The notes under the pieces are model-generated. The model saw only the letters and a program-made list of their open reading frames with translations. It had not been told where the DNA came from and searched no databases. 64,000 bases of DNA from Eubacteriales bacterium. Lineage in GTDB: Bacteria > Bacillota > Clostridia > Lachnospirales > Lachnospiraceae. Shown piece by piece: positions 1 through 8,918 of this stretch. Every line of letters starts with the position of its first letter. Position 1 is the first letter of the stretch. The stretch covers positions 1-64,000 of the forward strand of contig JAUNHC010000025.1 of the NCBI GenBank assembly GCA_030524175.1. Direction: 5' to 3'. A program made the position numbers and the translations under genes.

Positions 1-84
1 ATAAAGGCAGAGCAGGCTGTCATGAAGCAAGATATCTTAGAGATAAAGGCAGAGCAAGCTGTCATGAAGCAAGATATTACAGAC
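1..84 (+). repeat. 42-bp tandem repeat inside the coiled-coil ORF
   Basis: Bases 1-42 and 43-84 are near-identical; the first difference is g/a at unit position 15. The period is a multiple of three and adds one 14-residue (two-heptad) coiled-coil unit. The array may extend upstream of the window. Confidence 0.85.
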
Positions 85-291
85 GTCAAGCGTGAATTGA
101 GACAACTCCGTGTGCTGGTAGATGAAGATATACATAAGCATATTAGTATCATTGCAGAAGGACATGCTATTATCTTGAAACAGATTGCTGAAATGCATGA
201 GATGTATATGAAATACGAGAAACTGGCGTTGAATGTGGAGGTGCATAACCTTCAGATAGCAGAAATACAGCATAAGTTATCAATGGCATAA
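1..291 (+). CDS. C-terminal part of a coiled-coil protein of unknown function (truncated by window edge)
   Basis: The frame is open from base 1, so the true start lies upstream and the ATG at 22 is probably internal. The visible 96 codons are rich in K, E, Q, I and L with heptad-like spacing, which suggests one long coiled coil. The first 28 codons are two copies of a 14-residue unit (IKAEQAVMKQDILE, then IKAEQAVMKQDITD), matching a 42-bp tandem repeat in the DNA. There is no membrane segment or catalytic motif. Short proteins of this kind are common and poorly characterised in Firmicutes. Function unknown. A terminator follows. Confidence 0.6.
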   Translation: MKAEQAVMKQDILEIKAEQAVMKQDITDVKRELRQLRVLVDEDIHKHISIIAEGHAIILKQIAEMHEMYMKYEKLALNVEVHNLQIAEIQHKLSMA

Positions 292-324
292 AGCACAATT
301 TAACAAAAAATTGTAACAACAGCG

Positions 325-370
325 AAAAGAAATGCTGCAGACAATGAAATGTTTGCGCATTTCTTTTTTT
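325..370 (+). terminator. Rho-independent terminator after the coiled-coil gene
   Basis: AAAAGAAATGC (325-335) pairs with GCATTTCTTTT (357-367) around a 21-nt loop and runs into a T tract. It lies 34 bp after the stop codon. Confidence 0.7.
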
Positions 371-425
371 GCATATTGCATTCAAGATGGGAGATAGATT
401 TTTCGGGGTGGATTAGGCATCTTCA

Positions 426-483
426 TTGACATATTCCTTCTTATCTGCTATTATATAGATAATCAATATATAGACTATCTATA
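426..483 (+). promoter_or_regulatory. Promoter with overlapping inverted-repeat operator for the padR operon
   Basis: TTGACA (426-431), a 17-bp spacer and TATTAT (449-454) form a near-consensus SigA promoter. An inverted repeat TATAGATA (454-461) / TATCTATA (476-483) starts on the -10 and covers the likely transcription start. That is where a PadR repressor would bind to autoregulate. Binding is inferred; the promoter and repeat are seen directly. Confidence 0.75.
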
Positions 484-501
484 CATAAGGAGGTGAATTT
501 C

Positions 502-852
502 ATGACAGAGAAACAGATTGATAAAAGCTTGCAGTCAGGGAGTACCACGTTGCTGTTGCTGCAGCTTCTTTCAGAGAAGGAGATGTATGGTTATGAGATG
601 ATCGAGACATTGAGGGACAGATCTTCAAATGTGTTCCAATTGAAGGCCGGAACTCTTTATCCTCTTCTTCATTCTTTGGAAGAGAAAGGATACCTGGAAT
701 CCTATGAGAAAGAAGCATCAGGCAAGGTGCGAAAGTATTACCAGATCACCAATAATGGCAGGAAGCACCTGGAATCCAAAAAGCAGGAATGGGACACATA
801 CCAGACTGCAGTGAGCAAGGTGTTGGGAGGTGCTCTTTATGGATGTACATGA
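502..852 (+). CDS. PadR family transcriptional regulator
   Basis: 116-residue winged-helix protein with the PadR N-terminal domain: the YGYEMIETLRDRS helix, the GTLYPLLHSLEEKGYLESY recognition helix and wing, and KYYQITNNGRKHL strands. It probably represses its own operon through the inverted repeat at 454-483. A start at ATG 502 is preferred over GTG 493 because AAGGAGGTG (487-495) sits 6 bp upstream of it. The gene overlaps the next one by 14 bp, so the pair is translationally coupled. Small PadR proteins often regulate adjacent membrane proteins or exporters. Confidence 0.9.
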   Translation: MTEKQIDKSLQSGSTTLLLLQLLSEKEMYGYEMIETLRDRSSNVFQLKAGTLYPLLHSLEEKGYLESYEKEASGKVRKYYQITNNGRKHLESKKQEWDTYQTAVSKVLGGALYGCT

Positions 853-2110
853 GTATTTGAAGGCTGTAAGTGACCAGATCATTACTGTAAGTATCCGGGG
901 CGCTATCCAGCAGGAACTGGCGGATCATCTGGCAGATCAGAAGGAAGCTTTCGTGGAAGAAGGGATGGATGACCAGGAGGCGGAAGAGGCTGCGGTACTG
1001 GAAATGGGAGATCCTGTGGAGGTTGGGCTTGCCTTAAATGAGATTCATAAGCCGAAACCTACAAAATGGCACGTGCGGTGTGTGATGGCATTAAGTGCAC
1101 TGTTGTTTTTGTCTAATGTTCTCTATATTTATTTTGGTAAAGAATCAGCATTAGACAGCAAGGAAGGGACCGCTCTGGCATTGTTGGTTCTAATGGGGAT
1201 TTATTTTGCTGTTTATTTTGGAGTTGTTGCAGGTTCCGGTTATTTTTCCAATCTTGTAAGAAATGAACCGCAGCCTTTCGGACTTCCGGGACTTTGGGCA
1301 TGTGGTCTCCTTGGTGCGGCAATAGGAAGTTTATTTACTTATAACTTTTCAGCATGGGGGGATATATATTTTTTCAGCGGCGGGCTGCTTCTGGTTTTTG
1401 AAATTTTGAATCTGCTGTTTTATTACAGGCATAGCAGGCATTCCTGGCTGATCAATTTTCTTGCACCTGCGGTATTTGGAATATGTGCGTTACTTTTGAA
1501 CCATGACTTAACCATGACGGCAGAAATAACAAGCATTTATGCCGGTATCTATACATATGCCTATCGACATAATTGGTTTACGGTAAAAAGAAAAATTGCA
1601 GTTTATCTCCTTTGGGCAATGCCTCTATATTGCATAGGACGTAAGATATATTTCATTTTTAAGCTGAAATATTCCTTATTGTTGCCAAAAGAAATCACAG
1701 GAAATACATGGGATTATTCCCTTCTTCCTGAAATAGGCGGTAGAGCAGGGGATTGGGCTGCATATCTTGTATTGCTTCTGGGTATAGCTGCAGAGATATA
1801 CTTGATTTATCAATTTAGGAAATCCAGTAATAAATGGAGTAAAATATACTTTATAAGCGCCTCCATGATCGTGGGCGTTATGGTTATAAACGGAGCTTTA
1901 ACTCTTTGCGGACTGATGAATTCTATGTTTACTTTTTCACCGTTTTTATGGAAGCTTATTGAAAATCACGAAACAAACAGAATTATTGATTTCACACAGA
2001 CAATTCTGGTTTATCTGCTGGCGGGATATACAACAAGGTTTGTGTCCAGGGATTCCGTCCTGGGTCTGGAAATTAAGAAGAAAAACTATGATAAAAAAGG
2101 GGTTGTCTGA
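839..2110 (+). CDS. PadR-associated multi-pass membrane protein with N-terminal permease-prefix domain (copy 1)
   Basis: About 423 residues. The first ~70 form a soluble helical domain ([38 protein letters not shown]) matching the 'permease prefix domain' found beside PadR regulators. About ten hydrophobic segments follow, ending in YLLAGYTTRFVSRDSV. ATG 839 has GGGAGG (825-830) at good distance; GTG 830 is less likely. The gene overlaps padR and is followed 20 bp later by a paralogue with the same layout. The substrate or role is not known. It may work with its paralogue in the membrane as a stress or envelope module. Confidence 0.75.
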   Translation: MDVHEYLKAVSDQIITVSIRGAIQQELADHLADQKEAFVEEGMDDQEAEEAAVLEMGDPVEVGLALNEIHKPKPTKWHVRCVMALSALLFLSNVLYIYFGKESALDSKEGTALALLVLMGIYFAVYFGVVAGSGYFSNLVRNEPQPFGLPGLWACGLLGAAIGSLFTYNFSAWGDIYFFSGGLLLVFEILNLLFYYRHSRHSWLINFLAPAVFGICALLLNHDLTMTAEITSIYAGIYTYAYRHNWFTVKRKIAVYLLWAMPLYCIGRKIYFIFKLKYSLLLPKEITGNTWDYSLLPEIGGRAGDWAAYLVLLLGIAAEIYLIYQFRKSSNKWSKIYFISASMIVGVMVINGALTLCGLMNSMFTFSPFLWKLIENHETNRIIDFTQTILVYLLAGYTTRFVSRDSVLGLEIKKKNYDKKGVV

Positions 2111-2130
2111 CTATTCAGGGGGTGTGTTTT

Positions 2131-3450
2131 ATGAACAGAGACGAATATCTGAAAACTGTCAGTGACCAGATCAGCACTCCCTGCATCCGCGATGCTATCC
2201 GGCGTGAGCTTGCCGCCCATGTAGAAGACCAGAAGGAAGCGTTTATGGAAAACGGTATGGCAGAGGATGACGCAGAAACGGCGGCAGTACAGGATATGGG
2301 GGATCCTGTGGAGGTTGGACTTGCCTTGGATGAGCTGCATAAACCGAAACCGGCCAGGAAATATGTGGCGGCTTTTATGATTCTTAATTCCTTTCTTGTG
2401 GTTGTGAATATTTATTATATAATATTTGATGAGAAGATAAGACTTGCTTCGGGCACAGTTGCGGCGTTGCTGATGGCTGAAACAGTTTTTCTTATATTTT
2501 ATTTTCGTTTTGGGTTCTATCGTTCAGAGAAAGAATCCCTGTCCAAAGGATTTTTGCCTGTGGGAAATGCCGGTATGGTAATATGTTTACAGGTGTTGCT
2601 TCCAAGGTTCTTGTTTTCACGAACAGATATATGTTTCTCAGATACCTATATGTTCAGCATGATGACATTGCTGATTTTAGGCTATCAGGGTGTTCTGTTT
2701 TACTGCCGCCGGAAAAAGGGCGGGTGGTGGAAAAGCCAGATAGTTGGACTGACGGGGCTTTTACTCTCCGCATTGGCCAGCGCAAATGTGTGGTTCATAG
2801 GTGAAGGCGCATTGATATATGCACTGATTTATACCCGGCTTTTTAACAGAAGATGGTTTGGCAGTGTCAAAAAAAGGATACTTATCAGTGTATGGACACC
2901 CTTTGGCATTTGTGCCGGTATTCTGATTTTTCATTTCTATGAAGGAATGTATGGCGGAACAAGGCGTATGGCTGATAAAATTACGGTTTTTCAGAAGAGC
3001 AGCAGCCCTGTGGACAACAGTTTGAATTTTAATTTTCTTACGGATATTACAGGAAATACAGGGCCTGCACCTGTATATATTCTTCTGATTTTGGGTATCC
3101 TGTTTGTAATTCTTCTCATCAGTTACTGTAAACACCTTACGAATGAATGGAGCAGACTCATATATTTTACCAGTATATTGATACTTACTTCAATGATATT
3201 GAACGGCACACTTACTGTACTTGGATTTTTTGGCAGGGAAATGGCGTTTGCACCTTTTCTGTGGAATCTTACCTGGAATTATCAGGAGGGGATCACCCTT
3301 GATTATGGTCAGATTTTGACCTGTTATGCCATTGCAGGATATCTTACCCGTTATACTGTACGGGATTCCACCGTGAACCTGGAGATAGAAAATGAGAAAA
3401 TCCAGGCAGAACGCCGTAAACGTGAAGAAAAGGCAGCTGAAAAATTATGA
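2131..3450 (+). CDS. PadR-associated multi-pass membrane protein with permease-prefix domain (copy 2)
   Basis: Paralogue of the preceding gene. The N-terminal domain ([52 protein letters not shown]) is nearly the same, and the ten-segment membrane part ends alike ([23 protein letters not shown]) with an extra charged tail. The chosen start is ATG 2131, 8 bp after AGGGGG. The membrane cores have diverged more than the prefix domains, which suggests an old tandem duplication with specialisation. The rplU promoter begins 19 bp after its stop. Confidence 0.75.
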   Translation: MNRDEYLKTVSDQISTPCIRDAIRRELAAHVEDQKEAFMENGMAEDDAETAAVQDMGDPVEVGLALDELHKPKPARKYVAAFMILNSFLVVVNIYYIIFDEKIRLASGTVAALLMAETVFLIFYFRFGFYRSEKESLSKGFLPVGNAGMVICLQVLLPRFLFSRTDICFSDTYMFSMMTLLILGYQGVLFYCRRKKGGWWKSQIVGLTGLLLSALASANVWFIGEGALIYALIYTRLFNRRWFGSVKKRILISVWTPFGICAGILIFHFYEGMYGGTRRMADKITVFQKSSSPVDNSLNFNFLTDITGNTGPAPVYILLILGILFVILLISYCKHLTNEWSRLIYFTSILILTSMILNGTLTVLGFFGREMAFAPFLWNLTWNYQEGITLDYGQILTCYAIAGYLTRYTVRDSTVNLEIENEKIQAERRKREEKAAEKL

Positions 3451-3469
3451 CTTTTTTTGGAAAATAATA

Positions 3470-3498
3470 TTGACGAACAAAAATTTCCGTGCTATTAT
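3470..3498 (+). promoter_or_regulatory. Promoter of the rplU-prp-rpmA operon
   Basis: TTGACG (3470-3475), 17 bp, TATTAT (3493-3498). An overlapping TATAAT at 3496-3501 would give a 20-bp spacer and is less likely. Confidence 0.7.
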
Positions 3499-3504
3499 AA
3501 TCAA

Positions 3505-3580
3505 GTATGCCGCACAAAGAGGTTTAAGAGCCGGTTCCGGCCACCATATTTGGCGAGTAAAGTTCATAGGAGGTGCCATT
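3505..3580 (+). ncRNA. Candidate ribosomal protein L21 leader
   Basis: The untranslated region before rplU contains a GGTTTAAGAG segment followed by a GCCGG/CCGGC hairpin just ahead of the AGGAGGTG ribosome site. L21 leader RNAs at this position are known in Firmicutes and serve autogenous control by L21. Placement and short-motif content support the call; a covariance-model search would settle it. Confidence 0.5.
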
Positions 3581-3886
3581 ATGTACGCAATTATTGCAAC
3601 AGGTGGTAAACAGTACAAAGTTGCTGAAGGCGACGTTATCAGAGTTGAGAAACTCGGTGTTGAAGCTGGTGAAACCGTTACTTTTGATAATGTTATTGCA
3701 GTGAGCAATGACGGTTTAAAAGTTGGCGAAGACGTTAAAGATGCCAGTGTTACCGCTTCTGTAGTTGAAAACGGAAAGGCTAAAAAAGTCATCGTTTACA
3801 AATACAAAAGAAAAACTGGATATCACAAGAAAAACGGTCACAGACAGCAGTACACCAAAGTTAAGATTGAAAAGATCAACGGTTAA
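3581..3886 (+). CDS. rplU: 50S ribosomal protein L21
   Basis: 101 residues, the usual size for bL21. It starts [14 protein letters not shown] and ends with the basic [14 protein letters not shown]-type 23S rRNA-binding region followed by TKVKIEKI. The start at ATG 3581 follows AGGAGGTG. It is first gene of the canonical Firmicute rplU-prp-rpmA operon. A longer frame that opens at 3392 overlaps the upstream gene and is not used. Confidence 0.98.
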   Translation: MYAIIATGGKQYKVAEGDVIRVEKLGVEAGETVTFDNVIAVSNDGLKVGEDVKDASVTASVVENGKAKKVIVYKYKRKTGYHKKNGHRQQYTKVKIEKING

Positions 3887-3898
3887 TCTGGTGTCATT

Positions 3899-4219
3899 AT
3901 GATTACAATTACAGTTAAGAAGAGAAACGGCTCATACACAGAATTTGTGTCGAAGGGACATGCCGGATATGCGCAGGAAGGACAAGATATTGTCTGTGCA
4001 GCTGTCTCAGCCCTGATCATCAATACGGTAAATTCTCTTGAGACATTTACCCAGGATGAATTTCAGGCAGAAGAGAAGGACGGCTATGTATCTTTCCGTT
4101 TCACAAAGCCTGTCACAGAGCGGGGGAAGCTTCTTATGGATTCCCTGATCCTCGGATTAACAGAAATTGAACATAGTTATAACAATCGATATTTGACAGT
4201 AAAGGTCAAGGAGGTGTAA
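3899..4219 (+). CDS. prp: Ribosomal-processing cysteine protease Prp (YsxB)
   Basis: 106 residues. Prp is a small cysteine protease that removes the N-terminal extension of L27 in Firmicutes. The catalytic pair is visible as His21 (KGHAGYA) and Cys33 (DIVCAAVS), with the [12 protein letters not shown] helix after it. It lies 12 bp after rplU and directly before rpmA, whose product carries the matching cleavage motif. In this lineage the cleavage is needed for a functional L27. Confidence 0.95.
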   Translation: MITITVKKRNGSYTEFVSKGHAGYAQEGQDIVCAAVSALIINTVNSLETFTQDEFQAEEKDGYVSFRFTKPVTERGKLLMDSLILGLTEIEHSYNNRYLTVKVKEV

Positions 4220-4223
4220 CGAC

Positions 4224-4511
4224 ATGATGAAAATGAACCTTCAGTTATTCGCACATAAAAAGGGAGTAGGTTCCACAAAGAACGGCCGTGATTCCGAGTC
4301 TAAGAGATTAGGTGCGAAGAGAGCAGACGGACAGTTCGTAAAAGCTGGAAATATTCTGTACAGACAGCGCGGAACTAAGATTCACCCAGGTGTGAATGTA
4401 GGCTGTGGCAGAGATTATACTTTATTTGCATTGACAGATGGTGTAGTAAGATACACCAGAAAAGGACGCGATAAGAAACAGGTTTCTATCGTTCCGGTAG
4501 AGGCAGAGTAA
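4224..4511 (+). CDS. rpmA: 50S ribosomal protein L27 (precursor)
   Basis: 95 residues. The N-terminus reads [18 protein letters not shown]. Firmicute L27 is made with a short extension ending in a phenylalanine that Prp cuts off, exposing AHKKG, which reaches toward the peptidyl-transferase centre. Here the expected cut is after LQLF. AAGGAGGTG at 4208-4216 serves ATG 4224 or 4227; the two differ by one Met. Confidence 0.98.
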   Translation: MMKMNLQLFAHKKGVGSTKNGRDSESKRLGAKRADGQFVKAGNILYRQRGTKIHPGVNVGCGRDYTLFALTDGVVRYTRKGRDKKQVSIVPVEAE

Positions 4512-4529
4512 TCAGTACAGTTAAGTGGG

Positions 4530-4566
4530 AGGCTTCAAATCTATCTAAGGTTTGAGGCCTTTTCTT
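4530..4566 (+). terminator. Terminator after rpmA
   Basis: GGCTTCAAA (4531-4539) pairs with TTTGAGGCC (4551-4559, one G-U) and runs into TTTTC. A second small GGGC/GCCC hairpin with TTTT follows at 4593-4608 and could act as backup. Confidence 0.75.
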
Positions 4567-4579
4567 AAATTCATTATAA

Positions 4580-5920
<1,341 letters not shown>

Positions 5921-5988
5921 GGAGAACACAGGCTGCCGGATGGGCTTCTGTTCTTAAAAAGGCTGCGCATAAGCGGCGGGAGGAAAAA

Positions 5989-6279
5989 ATGACAAGTAAA
6001 CAAAGAGCATATTTAAAGAGCCTTGCTATGAAGATCGATCCCATTCTTCAATTGGGCAAAGGTGGTGTCACACCAGAGAATACAGCTTCTGTGGATGAGG
6101 CCCTTGCAGCCAGAGAACTGATTAAAATCAGTGTTCTTCAGAACTGTATGGAAGACCCAAGGGAAATGGCAGAGGTTATCGCAGAAAGAACTCATTCCCA
6201 GGTGGTACAGGTTATCGGGAAGAAAATTGTATTATATCGGGAAGGAAAAAAAGAGAAAAAGAAAATAATCCTTCCGTAA
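5989..6279 (+). CDS. yhbY: YhbY family RNA-binding protein (CRM domain)
   Basis: 96 residues. One CRM domain: LTSKQR-like start, DPILQLGKGG loop (the GxxG RNA-binding turn), NTASVDEALAARELIKI, and VQVIGKKIVLYR. The bacterial protein associates with pre-50S particles. The tail is very basic (EGKKEKKKII). GGGAGG lies 7 bp before the ATG. It sits between obgE and nadD, the common Firmicute order. Confidence 0.93.
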   Translation: MTSKQRAYLKSLAMKIDPILQLGKGGVTPENTASVDEALAARELIKISVLQNCMEDPREMAEVIAERTHSQVVQVIGKKIVLYREGKKEKKKIILP

Positions 6280-6297
6280 TACCATGGAGGCTTTGAC

Positions 6298-6924
6298 ATG
6301 GGGGATGAGAGAAAGAAAATAGGGATTATGGGTGGTACCTTTGATCCCATCCATATGGGGCATTTAATTCTGGGGGAGAAGGCATATGAGCAGCTGGGAC
6401 TTGACAAGGTATGGTTTATGCCCTCAGGAAATCCGCCCCATAAAAAAGACCGCTCAGGCAGGGCAAGTGATGAACAGAGGGTTGAGATGGTGCGCAGAGC
6501 CATCCTGAGCAACCCTAATTTTCAGCTTTCTCTGATAGAAATGAATGAGGAAGGGTATACTTATACTTATCGTACCCTGGAAACCTTGAAGGAACAGAAT
6601 CCTGATACGGATTATTATTTTATTATTGGTGCAGACTCTCTTTATACTTTCAGAGGATGGAAGGAGCCAGGACGTATCTGTCAAGCATGTACACTTGTAG
6701 TGGCAACCAGAAACCACACTCCTGTAGATTTGCTTGACAGGGAAATGAAATTGCTTTCTCACGAATACGGAGGAAATTTTCTAAGACTGGATACTATGAA
6801 CATTGATGTGTCCAGCCAGCTTTTGCGTCAATGGGTAAGAGAAGGGAAGAGCCTGCGCTATTATGTGCCCGACCAGGTCATCCACTATATGGGGCAACAG
6901 CACATATATCTTGGAGATGAGTAG
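6298..6924 (+). CDS. nadD: Nicotinate-nucleotide adenylyltransferase
   Basis: 208 residues. It makes deamido-NAD from nicotinate mononucleotide and ATP. The nucleotidyltransferase signature GGTFDPIHMGHL is near residue 12, and the C-terminal VSSQLLRQWVREGKSLRYYVPDQV matches the NadD ISST/SQxIR-type motif. The gene follows yhbY by 18 bp and leads into yqeK. Confidence 0.96.
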   Translation: MGDERKKIGIMGGTFDPIHMGHLILGEKAYEQLGLDKVWFMPSGNPPHKKDRSGRASDEQRVEMVRRAILSNPNFQLSLIEMNEEGYTYTYRTLETLKEQNPDTDYYFIIGADSLYTFRGWKEPGRICQACTLVVATRNHTPVDLLDREMKLLSHEYGGNFLRLDTMNIDVSSQLLRQWVREGKSLRYYVPDQVIHYMGQQHIYLGDE

Positions 6925-6961
6925 TACAGACTGGAAATAATTACAGAAAGGAACGGCACGG

Positions 6962-7615
6962 ATGGCAGAATATGATTTTTTAAAAATGCAGAAAAAACTT
7001 TCTAAATATCTGGATGAGGAACGTTTTGCCCATACCATGGGTGTCATGTATACCTGTGCATCTCTGGCTATGGCGCACGGATATGACATCAAAGATGCTC
7101 AGGCTGCAGGACTGCTGCATGACTGCGCGAAATGTATTCCAAATAAGAAGAAACTAAAAATGTGCAGCCAGCATAAAATACCCGTGACAGAGTTTGAGGA
7201 ACAGCATCCTTTTTTACTGCACGCCAAGCTGGGTGCTTATCTGGCAAAAGAGAAATATGCGATCGGCAATGAAGATATCCTCTCTGCGATCACTTATCAT
7301 ACCACTGGCCGCAGAGCTATGAGTGTTCTTGATAAAATTGTATACATTGCAGATTATATTGAACCCATGCGGGATAAGGCGCCTAACCTCCAGGAAATCA
7401 GGAAACTGGCCTTTCAGGATTTGGATGAGTGTATGTATGAGATACTGAAGGACACACTGATTTATCTGGAAAAAAATCCAAAAGATATTGACAGCACTAC
7501 AAAGGATGCGTTTATATATTATAAAGATATACATACGGAAAGGAGAGAAGAAAATGAGCAGAGAAAAGGAAATGGCCCAGATAGCATGCAGGGCGCTGGA
7601 CGAGAAGAAGGGTAA
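6962..7615 (+). CDS. yqeK: HD-domain bis(5'-nucleosyl)-tetraphosphatase YqeK
   Basis: 217 residues. The HD metal site is visible: HTMGV, then GLLHDCAK and later HTTG...DYIEP. YqeK hydrolyses Ap4A symmetrically to ADP. The protein is longer than many homologues: its last ~20 codons (charged, E/R/N/G rich) run 62 bp into rsfS in another frame. This is real as read, with no stop before 7613, so either the tail is translated or a recent change removed an earlier stop. Confidence 0.93.
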   Translation: MAEYDFLKMQKKLSKYLDEERFAHTMGVMYTCASLAMAHGYDIKDAQAAGLLHDCAKCIPNKKKLKMCSQHKIPVTEFEEQHPFLLHAKLGAYLAKEKYAIGNEDILSAITYHTTGRRAMSVLDKIVYIADYIEPMRDKAPNLQEIRKLAFQDLDECMYEILKDTLIYLEKNPKDIDSTTKDAFIYYKDIHTERREENEQRKGNGPDSMQGAGREEG

Positions 7616-7910
7616 GGATATCAAGATCATTGATATTCATGAGGTATCTGTGATCGCGGATTATTTTATTATTGCCAGCGGCAGTAATCAGAATCAGGTA
7701 CAGGCTATGGTGGATAATGTAGAGGAACAGCTTGGCCGTGCAGGATTTGAACCAAAACAGATTGAAGGAACGAAAAATTCAAGCTGGATTTTAATGGATT
7801 ACGGTGATATGATCGTACATGTATTTGATGAGGAGAACCGTTTGTTCTATGATCTGGAAAGAATCTGGAGAGACGGAAAGGTTCTTGAAAAGGAAGAATT
7901 CTTACAGTAG
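7554..7910 (+). CDS. rsfS: Ribosome silencing factor RsfS
   Basis: 118 residues, normal for RsfS, which binds L14 and blocks subunit joining under starvation. Motifs: DIKIIDIHEVSVIADYFIIASG, NQVQAMVDNVEEQL, SSWILMDYGDMIVHVF and FYDLERIW. The start at ATG 7554 has AAGGAGAG just upstream; earlier in-frame codons lie inside yqeK and lack a site. Overlap with yqeK implies coupling. Confidence 0.96.
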   Translation: MSREKEMAQIACRALDEKKGKDIKIIDIHEVSVIADYFIIASGSNQNQVQAMVDNVEEQLGRAGFEPKQIEGTKNSSWILMDYGDMIVHVFDEENRLFYDLERIWRDGKVLEKEEFLQ

Positions 7911-7921
7911 AAAACTAAAAT

Positions 7922-7955
7922 AATCCGCGCCAGGGACAATGTCCGGCGCGGATTT
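7922..7955. terminator. Bidirectional terminator between rsfS and lexA
   Basis: ATCCGCGCC (7923-7931) pairs perfectly with GGCGCGGAT (7944-7952). The plus side ends TTTCT, and the minus side runs into TTATTTTAG. The converging genes end at 7910 and 7960. Confidence 0.85.
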
Positions 7956-7959
7956 CTGA

Positions 7960-8580
7960 TTACTGATAAAACCGGAATACTCCGAAAACCTTGCCGAGAA
8001 CCTGGAGATCGCCGTGGACAATGATGGGGTCCATGGAATCATTCTCAGGTTGGAGACGGCAGTAGCCTTTCTCTTTATAAAAAGTCTTCACAGTGGCAGA
8101 ATCCTCCACAAGGGCAACCACAATATCACCGCTCTCGGCGGTGGACTGCTGCTTCACAAGTACCTGGTCGCCGTCGAATATACCGGCATTGACCATGCTG
8201 TCACCTTTGACGCGCAGCATGAAGGTCTGTTCGTTGGGCATGAACTCTGCCGGGATGGGGAAATAATTCTCAATATTCTCCACTGCAAGGATAGGCTGTC
8301 CTGCAGCCACAGTTCCAACCAGCGGAACGTTCACAACTTCTCTGCGTACCAGGTTAAAGTTGTCGTCTATGATCTCAATGGCCCGCGGCTTCGTTGCATC
8401 TCTGCGGATATAGCCGTTTTTCTCAAGAGCTTCCAGATGGGAATGGACAGAAGAGGTTGATTTCAGGTCCACTGCCTCGCAAATCTCCCGGACTGCGGGC
8501 GGAAAGCCTCTGTTCAGGATTTCGTTTTTAATATAATCAAGGATTTCCTGCTGTTTCTTGCTGATTCTGCCGTATGTCAT
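7960..8580 (-). CDS. lexA: LexA repressor
   Basis: 206 residues. An N-terminal winged helix ([34 protein letters not shown]) binds SOS operators. The C-terminal S24 domain self-cleaves when RecA is activated: the cut site is Ala93-Gly94 in GTVAAGQPI, with nucleophile Ser128 (GDSMVNAGI) and base Lys165. The gene converges on rsfS and diverges from the C1 protease. Confidence 0.97.
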   Translation of the reverse strand: MTYGRISKKQQEILDYIKNEILNRGFPPAVREICEAVDLKSTSSVHSHLEALEKNGYIRRDATKPRAIEIIDDNFNLVRREVVNVPLVGTVAAGQPILAVENIENYFPIPAEFMPNEQTFMLRVKGDSMVNAGIFDGDQVLVKQQSTAESGDIVVALVEDSATVKTFYKEKGYCRLQPENDSMDPIIVHGDLQVLGKVFGVFRFYQ

Positions 8581-8671
8581 ATGCTACCTCCAAAAATGTT
8601 TGACTTATGTAAAAATATCATTCTGCTGTTGGCGGGATGACTAATCTTCAAGTCTTTGCTGTATTATAAAT

Positions 8672-8700
8672 ATAATAGCATAATTTCCCTGGAAAAGCAA
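8672..8700 (-). promoter_or_regulatory. lexA promoter
   Basis: On the minus strand TTGCTT (8695-8700), 17 bp, TATTAT (8672-8677), about 90 bp before the lexA start. Confidence 0.6.
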
Positions 8701-8710
8701 ACAGATATTC

Positions 8711-8724
8711 GGAAAGTACGTTCG
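8711..8724 (-). promoter_or_regulatory. Possible LexA (SOS) box, weak
   Basis: On the minus strand CGAACGTACTTTCC resembles the Firmicute CGAAC-N4-GTTCG box: one half is perfect and the other has a substitution. It lies 10 bp upstream of the lexA -35. Position fits lexA autoregulation, but the match is imperfect. Confidence 0.3.
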
Positions 8725-8766
8725 CTGTTTTTGTCATGTGCAGCCCATGGGGCCGTGTGCTGTAAT

Positions 8767-8803
8767 CGAGAAGTGTGTTACTGAGCACGGAGTGAACAGT
8801 AAC
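8767..8803 (+). repeat. Partial copy of the MITE found at 40136-40280
   Basis: 37 bp matching 40244-40280 at 32 positions, with the last 18 bases identical (CACGGAGTGAACAGTAAC). The left terminal repeat and target duplications are not present, so this looks like a decayed or truncated copy. Confidence 0.75.
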
Positions 8804-8841
8804 GCGGTTGGTCATGGAGGGTTGGGCAGCCAACATTTTCC

Positions 8842-8870
8842 TTGCAAAATATGGATATTCACTTTATAAT
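8842..8870 (+). promoter_or_regulatory. Promoter of the secreted C1 protease
   Basis: TTGCAA (8842-8847), 17 bp, TATAAT (8865-8870), 48 bp before the start codon. Confidence 0.75.
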
Positions 8871-8918
8871 GAAATTAACCCCCATCTAGCACTATTATAA
8901 AATAGGTGATTAGAAAAA

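Larger units (their letters stand above)
8581..8918. other. Intergenic region lexA / C1 protease
   Basis: 338 bp between divergent genes. It holds the lexA promoter, a weak SOS-box candidate, a decayed dispersed-repeat copy (8767-8803), a GTTGG/CCAAC hairpin (about 8821-8834) and the protease promoter (8842-8870). No ORF is convincing. Confidence 0.7.
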
